Shown here one piece after another: positions 1 through 6,267 of a DNA stretch of 9,375 nucleotides. This stretch comes from an uncultured Pleurocapsa sp. Lineage in GTDB: Bacteria; Cyanobacteriota; Cyanobacteriia; Cyanobacteriales; Xenococcaceae. The translations under genes were made by a program, and so were the position numbers. The notes beneath the pieces were generated by a model. It was not told the origin of the DNA. It saw only the letters and a program-made list of their open reading frames with translations, and ran no database searches. How positions within the stretch are numbered: position 1 is the first letter of the stretch; every line of letters begins with the position of its first letter. The DNA lies in the NCBI GenBank assembly GCA_937884735.1, contig CAKZYI010000130.1:1-9375 (forward strand). The letters run 5' to 3'.

Positions 1-169
1 GAAAACAAAAGTCATCTATCCCAAGGTATGGTTTTAAGGCTGTTTTGGTTAAGATTAGTTACTTGACCTCAGTTCGCGTAGAAGCTCAAAGTCTTACTAC
101 ACAAACAACTCAAAAACTCCCTTAAATAAGGTAGTTTTTAGATTTAGAGGATTGAATAATATCTTAAAA
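1..169. other. Left-edge segment with no identifiable gene
   Basis: No supported gene is visible. The third plus-strand frame is open from the edge to a TAA at 123-125 (40 codons), but its translation shows no recognisable motif and it has no start inside the window. It could be a gene tail entering from the left or chance. No membrane-fusion or TolC-like partner for the adjacent permease begins here. Confidence 0.4.
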
Positions 170-248
170 GCTAATGGCGCGACAGCTTTGCTGCGCCCAG
201 AGCTTTGCTCTGGAACGAACAGAGTTCGTTGCTAATGGCTAATGGCTA
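170..248. repeat. Triple-hairpin repeat element flanked by GCTAATG heptamers
   Basis: Three small hairpins abut with no spacer. 179-196 has a 7-bp stem with one bulged A and a TTT loop. 197-213 has a perfect 7-bp stem (CCAGAGC/GCTCTGG) with a TTT loop. 214-230 has a perfect 7-bp stem (AACGAAC/GTTCGTT) with an AGA loop. The array is bordered by GCTAATGG at 170-177 and by GCTAATG twice plus GCTA at 231-248. The layout is typical of dispersed intergenic repeats in cyanobacteria. The element lies 36 bp past the stop of the efflux permease gene, so its hairpins would fold in that mRNA's 3' end and might protect or terminate it. No T-tract follows on the minus strand, so I call it a repeat rather than a terminator. 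Confidence 0.75.
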
Positions 249-283
249 CATTAATAAACTAATCCTGTTAACCCGAACTAACG

Positions 284-3200
284 TTATTTACTTGTTGCTC
301 CCAATTTCTTATAAGACTCCTCTTGACGATTAGAATTAAGATATTTTCCTATCCACTGAATAAAGCCATCTACGTAGGTGAAGAGTACAGGGACAACTAC
401 TAAGGTTAAAAGAGTAGATGTCGTAAAACCGCCAATTACAGCGATCGCCATGGGGCTACGGACTTCTCCATCTGCACCAAATGCCAAAGCAATGGGCATC
501 ATTCCTGCAATAGTAGAGATAGAAGTCATCATAATTGGGCGTAAACGAGATACTCCCGCAGCAATTACGGCTTTTCTTTGAGGTTTTCCTTCTTTTAGTC
601 CTGCCAAAGCAAAGTCAACCAGTAAGATAGCATTTTTGGTTACTAGTCCCATTAATAAAACAATCCCAATCAAAGCAAACAAGCCTAACTCTTTTTGGGT
701 AATCAATAATCCTAATAACGCCCCTCCTATAGATAAGGGCAATGCGACTAAAATTGCCAAAGGATAAAGAAAATTGTTGTACAGCAACACCAAAATGGCA
801 TAAATACACAATATAGCCAGCCCTAATGCACTACCAAAACGAGCAAAGATATCTCGCATGATTTCGGCATCTCCTGAAGGCTCTTCCTTTACTTCTGGTG
901 GTAAAGATTGCATGGCGGGTAAGGCTCTAATTTTAGCGATCGCATCTCCCAAAGCTAATCCCTGTAAATTTCCTTCCACCGTTACTTGACGGTTACGATT
1001 GAATCTTTCTATGGTTGCGGGGCTGCTGCCCAAACGAATGGTTGCAACAGCTTTTAGCGGAACTAATGAACCATTGCGGCTAGGTATACGGAGGTTTTTG
1101 AGGGTTTCAATACTTTGACGCTTTTCGGGGTTGATTTGGACTCGAATAGGTATCTGACGATCGCTTAGATTAAACTTAGCTAGATTAAAATCACTATTTC
1201 CAATAGAAGCTAAGGAAGCAGTATTGGCGATCGCCTGTACGGAAACCCCTAGATCTGCTGCTCTTTGGGGATCTGGTTCAATAATAATTTCAGGCTTGAC
1301 CAAACTAGCGCTGGTGGTAACTTCTACTAACCCTGGTATGCCTCTAATTTGCTTTTCAAGATTGCTAGCCGTCTCCACCAACACATCTGGGTTGTTACTC
1401 CGTAAAATCAAAGAAACGTCTTTGCCACTACCCCCTGCCCCTTGACTTTGAAAGCTAATTCTTGTGCCAGGAATTTTGACAAACTCCGAGCGCATTTGCT
1501 CTTGAAACTCCTGTTGGGATAAATCGCGATCGCTTTTTGGGGTAAGTTTTACGGTTATTAATCCTTGGTTGATATTACCTTCTTCCCCTACCTGAGATAG
1601 TACTTTGTCTACTGCTGGCTGTTGGCGCAATACTTTATCCAACCGCCTAATTACTTCTTCGGTATCATCCAATTTAGATCCAGGGGGTAACTCCACCTGA
1701 ATTGTACTCAAGCCCGTATCTCCACTACTAAACAAACCCTTGGGAATATATGGCACTAGCTGTAAGCTACCAAAAAAGAAAGCCGTAGCCAAAATTAAAG
1801 TGGTGATGCGATTTCTCAAAGCCAGATTGAGTAAGAAGCGATAGGGCTGTAGTTTACCACTAGCATTAATCTCAAAATCTTGGGAAGAAGTGTTTTCAGG
1901 TGTATCCATAGCTAACCTGGTTATTTGCCCCTGATTTTTAGGAGCAATATCATAACTTACCCCATTAAAAGCTCTAAATCGAGGATATTGAAAAGACTGC
2001 TTTTTAGACTTAAGTAAATACGCACTGAGCATTGGCGTGACAGTACAGGCTACCAAGGTAGAAAACATTGTAGATACCGCCACGGTGACTCCAAATGGCT
2101 GAAAATATTGCCCAGGAACCCCCCCCATAAATGCCACGGGAATAAATACTGCCACAATAGTTGCGGTAGTTGCCACCACAGCTAAACCAATCTCTCTAGC
2201 TGCATCTAAGGCGGCTTTAAAAGGTTTTTTCTTCATCTGTAAATGGCGATCAATATTTTCGATCATACAAATCGCATCATCTACCAAATTACCTACCGCC
2301 AGAGCTAACGCCAACAAACTCATGCTGTTAAGGGTATAGCCTAGGGTTTTCATTACCCAAAAGGTAGGAATAATCGATAGAGGTAATGCAGTGGCGGTAA
2401 TTAGGGTAACTCGCCAGTCACGAAGAAATATACCTACAGTTAATACCGTTAGCAAACAGCCCAACACCAAAGAATTAATCGTCCCGCGAAATGAAGCTCT
2501 GATACGATCGGCGCGGGTGAATATTTTTTCTAACTTAATATCTTCTGGTAGAGTTTCTTTTAATTGGGCGATCGCTTTGGTAGCTCCTTCTTCGACAGTA
2601 ACTAAAGTACTACCAGAGCTTCTTTTAACGGCAAAACTAACTACAGGGTTGCCATTGAGAAAAGCTTTTTGCCTCGATTCTTCAAAGTCGTCTAGTACTT
2701 CCCCAAAATTAGAGAGAGGAACAGTATCACCATTATTTAATTCAATGGGAAAATCTCTTAACTCCCTGACTGTCTTTGCACTACACAAAGTACGTACACT
2801 TTGCTCTCTCCCCCCAACTTCCGATCGCCCACCCGATAAATTGAGATTAAACTGGGCTATCTGGCTATCTATATCCGTAGCGGTTAAGCCATAAGCCTGT
2901 AGTCGTTCGGGATCTAGATTAACCCTGACTTCTCGATCCAATCCTCCCAACCTCTCAACATCTCCTACGCCTTTTACATTCAAAAGTTCGGGAATAATTG
3001 TTCGATCTACTGTGTTGCTAATATCTTCTACCGAACGCTTGTCAGAAGCTACAGCATAGGTAACTACTATACCCCCCGTAAATCGAAGCTTATTAACGTT
3101 GGGTTCATCAAGATCCTGGGGCAGATCGGGACGAATTTGAGAGACTGCATTACGCACTTCATTAATAGCGCGATCGCTATCTACTCCCAAATCAAAGTTA

Positions 3201-3484
3201 ATTACCGTTCGAGAGCTACCATCGGTAATAGTGGAGCTAATATCGTCAATGCCATCTAAATTGGCGACTGCATCCTCAATCTTTCTTGTTACCTGATTCT
3301 CCAATTCTGTGGGGCTAACACCCCGTTGACTCGCACTAACAATAACAATAGGCACATCAATATTTGGCTCGCTATCTATTCCCAATGTCATAAAAGAAGT
3401 TATGCCAACTATCCCTAGAATCAAAAAAGTAACAATGGTCGGTACAGGATTTTTGATCGACCAAGACGAAAAATGAAAAGACAT
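284..3484 (-). CDS. RND-family efflux pump permease (HAE1/AcrB-like)
   Basis: This is a 1066-residue inner-membrane RND transporter, the proton-driven component of tripartite drug or solute efflux, at normal family length. The N-terminus has a short cytoplasmic stretch, then TM1 at about 13-35, followed by a large periplasmic loop. TM2-TM6 span about 335-492. TM7 is at about 558-578, with a second periplasmic loop, then TM8-TM12 at about 882-1040. Proton-relay residues are present: the VDD motif in TM4 (D402, D403), K950 in the TM10 motif GLVTKNAILLVDF, and T987 in RPIMMTS. An acidic/polar linker of about 55 residues (494-548) joins the two halves. The ATG at 3484 is chosen because residues 1-12 match the usual family N-terminus, although no Shine-Dalgarno is visible upstream. 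Family homology is very secure. Substrate is unknown. No membrane-fusion protein or TolC gene is adjacent, and the upstream neighbour is a DNA glycosylase separated by 267 bp. Confidence 0.95.
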   Translation of the reverse strand: MSFHFSSWSIKNPVPTIVTFLILGIVGITSFMTLGIDSEPNIDVPIVIVSASQRGVSPTELENQVTRKIEDAVANLDGIDDISSTITDGSSRTVINFDLGVDSDRAINEVRNAVSQIRPDLPQDLDEPNVNKLRFTGGIVVTYAVASDKRSVEDISNTVDRTIIPELLNVKGVGDVERLGGLDREVRVNLDPERLQAYGLTATDIDSQIAQFNLNLSGGRSEVGGREQSVRTLCSAKTVRELRDFPIELNNGDTVPLSNFGEVLDDFEESRQKAFLNGNPVVSFAVKRSSGSTLVTVEEGATKAIAQLKETLPEDIKLEKIFTRADRIRASFRGTINSLVLGCLLTVLTVGIFLRDWRVTLITATALPLSIIPTFWVMKTLGYTLNSMSLLALALAVGNLVDDAICMIENIDRHLQMKKKPFKAALDAAREIGLAVVATTATIVAVFIPVAFMGGVPGQYFQPFGVTVAVSTMFSTLVACTVTPMLSAYLLKSKKQSFQYPRFRAFNGVSYDIAPKNQGQITRLAMDTPENTSSQDFEINASGKLQPYRFLLNLALRNRITTLILATAFFFGSLQLVPYIPKGLFSSGDTGLSTIQVELPPGSKLDDTEEVIRRLDKVLRQQPAVDKVLSQVGEEGNINQGLITVKLTPKSDRDLSQQEFQEQMRSEFVKIPGTRISFQSQGAGGSGKDVSLILRSNNPDVLVETASNLEKQIRGIPGLVEVTTSASLVKPEIIIEPDPQRAADLGVSVQAIANTASLASIGNSDFNLAKFNLSDRQIPIRVQINPEKRQSIETLKNLRIPSRNGSLVPLKAVATIRLGSSPATIERFNRNRQVTVEGNLQGLALGDAIAKIRALPAMQSLPPEVKEEPSGDAEIMRDIFARFGSALGLAILCIYAILVLLYNNFLYPLAILVALPLSIGGALLGLLITQKELGLFALIGIVLLMGLVTKNAILLVDFALAGLKEGKPQRKAVIAAGVSRLRPIMMTSISTIAGMMPIALAFGADGEVRSPMAIAVIGGFTTSTLLTLVVVPVLFTYVDGFIQWIGKYLNSNRQEESYKKLGATSK

Positions 3485-3555
3485 ATTTTAAAGGGATGTA
3501 GGAGTCAGAAACAAACTGTTGAATAACTAGTTTAGCTTTTTTTACTCTTATATGT

Positions 3556-3704
3556 ACTAATGTTAAGTATCGAGCTTCTAAGTCCCTAAGTCTTTTAATT
3601 ACTGATGTTAAGCACTAGTAACAATTATCAATAATTGAATGCATGGGGGCATAGCCCCTTTTCTTACTGAAGGTGCAAGATAAAACTTGCTACTTGCTAC
3701 TTGT
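3556..3704. repeat. Intergenic short repeats and hairpins, including three ACTTGCT units
   Basis: Most of the gap between the permease start and the glycosylase stop is repeat-like. ACTAATGTTAAG (3556-3567) recurs with one change at 3601-3612. CTAAGTC occurs at 3578-3584 and 3586-3592. A hairpin with GGGGC/GCCCC arms and an ATA loop sits at 3646-3658. GCAAG/CTTGC arms lie at 3675-3679 and 3686-3690. Two exact ACTTGCT heptamers at 3685-3698 are followed by a partial third, ACTTGT, to 3704. This is the cyanobacterial short tandem repeat pattern. No gene is present in this gap. Confidence 0.65.
3646..3665 (+). terminator. Possible plus-strand terminator-like hairpin
   Basis: GGGGC (3646-3650), a three-base ATA loop and GCCCC (3654-3658) are followed directly by TTTTCTT, which has the form of an intrinsic terminator read on the plus strand. 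Both flanking genes are on the minus strand, so no sense transcript in the window would use it. It could block antisense transcription into the glycosylase gene, or simply be part of the repeat cluster. Confidence 0.3.
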
Positions 3705-3751
3705 AAAATGGTTTCTATAAAAATATGACCATACTGCACAACGTCAGTTAA

Positions 3752-4369
3752 TTATTTAATGCGAGGAGTATTAAGATAATAGTGCCAAAGAATTTGAGTT
3801 GCGATCGCTCTGTAGGGTTGCCAAGATTGGGCGATAGATTCCAATTCTGCTTTTTGCGGACGAGTAGATAGATTTTTGATTTCCTTGACTGCTACAGCCA
3901 CAGCGAGATCTTTACTAGGAAATACATCTTGACGCTGTAGTGCCATCATCAGATACATATCTACTGTCCAATCACCAATACCTTTAATGCTGGTTAGCTG
4001 TTTTCTAATTTGGTCATTGTCCAATTGTTCTAGATTATCTAGATGCAAACGGCGGTCGACAATAGCTTGAGCCAGCTCCCTACCATAGCGAGTTTTTTGC
4101 CGACTAAACCCTAGGGATTTTAATTTAGCATCATCAAGACGCAAAAAGCTTTGAGGAGTTAGTTCTTCAACAGCATCAATAAGACGCTCAAAGGTAGCTT
4201 TCGCCGAAGCCAAAGACACCTGTTGTTCGAGAATTATCCGAATTAAAGTAGGAAAACCTGGCTTTCTTTGCCATTGGGGAGGATTTCCCAAACTACTAAC
4301 AATTTTAGCCAAATCGCGATCGCTTTTAACCAATTCTTGGATAGCAACTGCAAAAGATTTTTGATTCAT
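3752..4369 (-). CDS. alkA: DNA-3-methyladenine glycosylase II, AlkA/HhH-GPD family
   Basis: This 205-residue base-excision repair glycosylase is expected to remove alkylated purines such as 3-methyladenine from DNA. Residues 46-56 (IILEQQVSLAS) match the family's QQ(V/I)S helix. The helix-hairpin-helix lies at about 125-139, with the GIGDWTVDMY core. The catalytic aspartate is D154 in PSKDLAV, at the expected position after the hairpin. The protein lacks the extra N-terminal domain of E. coli AlkA, as do many short bacterial forms. The frame is open upstream to a TTG at 4387, but I prefer the ATG at 4369: it forms a TAATG overlap with the stop of the upstream Tab2-like gene, so translational coupling is likely, and the TTG lies inside that gene. 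The symbol is a family-level assignment. Its operon partner has no known link to DNA repair. Confidence 0.9.
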   Translation of the reverse strand: MNQKSFAVAIQELVKSDRDLAKIVSSLGNPPQWQRKPGFPTLIRIILEQQVSLASAKATFERLIDAVEELTPQSFLRLDDAKLKSLGFSRQKTRYGRELAQAIVDRRLHLDNLEQLDNDQIRKQLTSIKGIGDWTVDMYLMMALQRQDVFPSKDLAVAVAVKEIKNLSTRPQKAELESIAQSWQPYRAIATQILWHYYLNTPRIK

Positions 4370-5238
4370 TATTCTTTGAGTAACCAAAAACCTGCAAAAG
4401 ATTCTGAGTCTGGGTCAGTTTGAACGGCTAAAAAGTGTACTCCATTGGCTTTTTCTTTGGCTGTTTCAAACTTTTCGGCTTCTTCTAGCATATCTTTACT
4501 AGTCAGATTGACCAAAGTCCAACTATCGCTCAAGCCTGTTTCTAGACGTAGCTGTGGCTTTGCCGATTTTTCTGATAAAAGATAACCCATTTCTAAGCCT
4601 GACATCCAAGCAGCAAGGGGCGTAGCACGGGGAGAATAAACAATCAAACCAGGAATAATAGTTTCTGGCGTAGTATCTACCAAAGACAAAGAAAAAGACT
4701 CTTCAAAAGCAATATCCCATTCTTTCATCTCATCAAATGCAGACGCAGGAAGACTTACCAGAGTCCATTTATCTCCACGATCGCCTTTTACCGCATCGGG
4801 TAAGGGAATCGGATTTAGAGGTGGATACTGTACCGAAGCAGTTTGAGCCGTTTTGAGATCGTATCCTTCTTCCTGGGGATAAAAATCTTGAATTCTTTCT
4901 TCAATCCACTGATTCAAAGCATAGGTGCGACGACTGGGTAAGGGAGTAATACCAATCTCCTCGCAGGCTTTAACAATCATATTGTTCATTTGACGACGAA
5001 AGAAGCGGATTTTTTTGGGCGATGTATTAGCTTCGGCGATCGCTTTTTCAATAGCTTCTTTTAGCCAAAGAGAATTCACGCTACTGCTGGAACAATATTG
5101 AGAATACTTAAATAAAGTATCAGGCGATCTTTCTATATCGTTGGGACTTTCGCAAATTAAAACCTCCCACAATTTTTTGTTATTTTCGTCCAAAACTGGG
5201 CGCGAATAAAAATCTAATTCCCAAACTATATTGCTCAT
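4369..5238 (-). CDS. Tab2/Atab2-family RNA-binding protein (DUF1092)
   Basis: This 289-residue soluble protein belongs to the Tab2 family of cyanobacteria and plastids. In Chlamydomonas, Tab2 binds the psaB mRNA leader and activates its translation; Arabidopsis ATAB2 supports assembly of both photosystems. The role in cyanobacteria is inferred from those. Family marks are the N-terminal WELDFYSRP (6-14), the basic block IRFFRRQMNNMI (77-88), LPSRRTYALNQW (100-111) and the C-terminal FAGFWLL (281-287). No signal peptide or membrane segment is seen. The ATG at 5238 starts just before the conserved N-terminal motif. There is no clear Shine-Dalgarno, and the upstream bases are AT-rich. Its stop codon shares one base with the ATG of the following glycosylase gene. 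It begins 96 bp after the response regulator stop, so cotranscription with that gene is possible but unproved. Confidence 0.9.
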   Translation of the reverse strand: MSNIVWELDFYSRPVLDENNKKLWEVLICESPNDIERSPDTLFKYSQYCSSSSVNSLWLKEAIEKAIAEANTSPKKIRFFRRQMNNMIVKACEEIGITPLPSRRTYALNQWIEERIQDFYPQEEGYDLKTAQTASVQYPPLNPIPLPDAVKGDRGDKWTLVSLPASAFDEMKEWDIAFEESFSLSLVDTTPETIIPGLIVYSPRATPLAAWMSGLEMGYLLSEKSAKPQLRLETGLSDSWTLVNLTSKDMLEEAEKFETAKEKANGVHFLAVQTDPDSESFAGFWLLKE

Positions 5239-5334
5239 ATATATCGATAAACTACTATTTTGGATCGGCTTTGAACTTGAAGCCTTAAGCCCTCAGCATA
5301 TTTACTAGTTTACCGATACGCGGGTCATGTTGAG

Positions 5335-6045
5335 CTATTCTTCTCGCAGCACATAGCCAATTCCTCTTACAGTCTGAATCAATCTTGATTCTTGTTTGGC
5401 TTCTAATTTTTGTCTAAGATGACGAATATGGACTTCTACAATACGATTCCTTTGGCTTGTTCCACAATCACTTGCCATAAAATCCCTGTCCCAAACTCGG
5501 TCTAAAATTTGTTGTCGAGATAGTACTTGTCCAGAGTTAGCAATTAAATATTGCAGAATATTAAATTCCTTTGTGGTCAATTCAATTTTGCGATCGCCGC
5601 GACAAACCTCTCTAGTCAAAAGATTTAGCCGAAGATCGGCAAGTTTGAGTATATTTTTGCTTTTGCTTTGGTTATTCTGTTTGGCGCGACGGAGGGCAGA
5701 ACGCACTCTAGCAAGCAATTCATCAATGCTAAAAGGCTTCACCAAATAATCATTAGCACCAGAATCTAAACCATTGACGCGATCGCTAATTTCATCTTGG
5801 GCGGTGATGAATATAATTGGTACAGTGTTTGCTGTTTGGCGCAAACGACGGCATATTTCTACTCCCGTCATTCCAGGAAGCATCCAGTCTAGAAGAATTA
5901 AATCGAACTCTGACTCTCTAGCGATGGTCAAACCAGTTAAGCCATCATGGGCTAAACTTACCTCATATCCTTCATAATCCAATTCGGTTTTTACTGCTTT
6001 GGCAACTTCTACTTCATCTTCCACCATTAAAATTTGCATAGTCAT
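5335..6045 (-). CDS. OmpR/PhoB-type two-component response regulator (orphan)
   Basis: This is a 236-residue DNA-binding response regulator. The receiver domain (about 3-118) has the acidic pocket E9/D10/E11, phosphoacceptor D53 in LLDWMLPG, T81 and K103 in VKPF. A polar linker (122-131) leads to a winged-helix Trans_reg_C domain (about 132-234) ending in TVRGIGYVLRE. Between DRDFM and the recognition helix IVEVHIRHLRQKL lies a loop (190-201, including DCGTSQRNR) that looks several residues longer than in typical family members. The ATG at 6045 is favoured because AGGAG at 6061-6057 sits 11 bases upstream; the internal ATG at 6039 would be 17 bases away. No histidine kinase is adjacent, so its signal and targets cannot be named. 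It may resemble cyanobacterial stress or nutrient regulators, but I cannot assign an orthologue. Confidence 0.93.
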   Translation of the reverse strand: MTMQILMVEDEVEVAKAVKTELDYEGYEVSLAHDGLTGLTIARESEFDLILLDWMLPGMTGVEICRRLRQTANTVPIIFITAQDEISDRVNGLDSGANDYLVKPFSIDELLARVRSALRRAKQNNQSKSKNILKLADLRLNLLTREVCRGDRKIELTTKEFNILQYLIANSGQVLSRQQILDRVWDRDFMASDCGTSQRNRIVEVHIRHLRQKLEAKQESRLIQTVRGIGYVLREE

Positions 6046-6056
6046 TAATTCAGATT

Positions 6057-6061
6057 CTCCT
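6057..6061 (-). promoter_or_regulatory. Ribosome binding site of the response regulator gene
   Basis: The minus strand reads AGGAG here, followed by 11 bases before the ATG at 6045. It decides between the two nearby ATG codons (6045 and 6039) in favour of the first. Confidence 0.6.
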
Positions 6062-6085
6062 GCTCGAACTTTGTACCATCAAAAT

Positions 6086-6114
6086 AATATCGAATGTAGG
6101 TACAGCGAAATCAA
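6086..6114 (-). promoter_or_regulatory. Possible sigma-70 promoter for the response regulator gene
   Basis: On the minus strand, TTGATT (6114-6109) and GATATT (6091-6086) are separated by 17 bases. Each matches four of six positions of the -35 and -10 consensus. An alternative -10, TATTAT, at 6089-6084 would give a 19-base spacer. The predicted start would leave a leader of about 35 bases carrying the AGGAG. AT-rich DNA gives such matches often, so this is tentative. Confidence 0.3.
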
Positions 6115-6202
6115 AATACTGAATTAAACTAAACTAAATTTAATCCCTCGCCTGAAGAAAACCAACTTTAACTGTATCAACTTGAATGACCCTATAGTCA
6201 AT

Positions 6203-6240
6203 AATAAAAGGTTAAAAGTGAAAACTTCTAACCTTTTATT
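6203..6240 (-). terminator. Stem-loop terminator after the RTX gene
   Basis: A perfect 12-bp inverted repeat (AATAAAAGGTTA at 6203-6214 and its complement at 6229-6240) encloses a further 4-bp stem (AAGT/ACTT) across one A-C mismatch, closed by a four-base loop that reads TTTC on the minus strand and GAAA on the plus strand. It begins 27 bp after the RTX stop. On the minus strand the 3' arm ends in CCTTTTATTATT, which is T-rich though not a pure run. Its position between the RTX stop and the response regulator promoter region suggests it separates two transcription units. Only the RTX gene would use it in sense. Confidence 0.65.
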
Positions 6241-6267
6241 TAGTCTGTATTAATTAATTTTGCTAGC

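Noticed and set aside
2391..2894. A 167-codon plus-strand frame inside the permease gene
   Set aside because: It lies antisense to a highly conserved RND coding region and its translation shows no domain. It is a shadow of the real gene.
3685..3704. ACTTGCT units considered as a CRISPR array
   Set aside because: The units are seven bases in direct tandem with no spacers, so this is a short tandem repeat.
4370..4387. Six-codon N-terminal extension of the glycosylase from a TTG at 4387
   Set aside because: The ATG at 4369 overlaps the upstream stop as TAATG, a typical coupled start, and the extension lies within the Tab2-like coding region.
5267..5284. Hairpin GGCTT/AAGCC between the response regulator and the Tab2-like gene, considered as a terminator
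   Set aside because: It has only five base pairs, an eight-base loop and no T-tract on the minus strand, so it is too weak to call.
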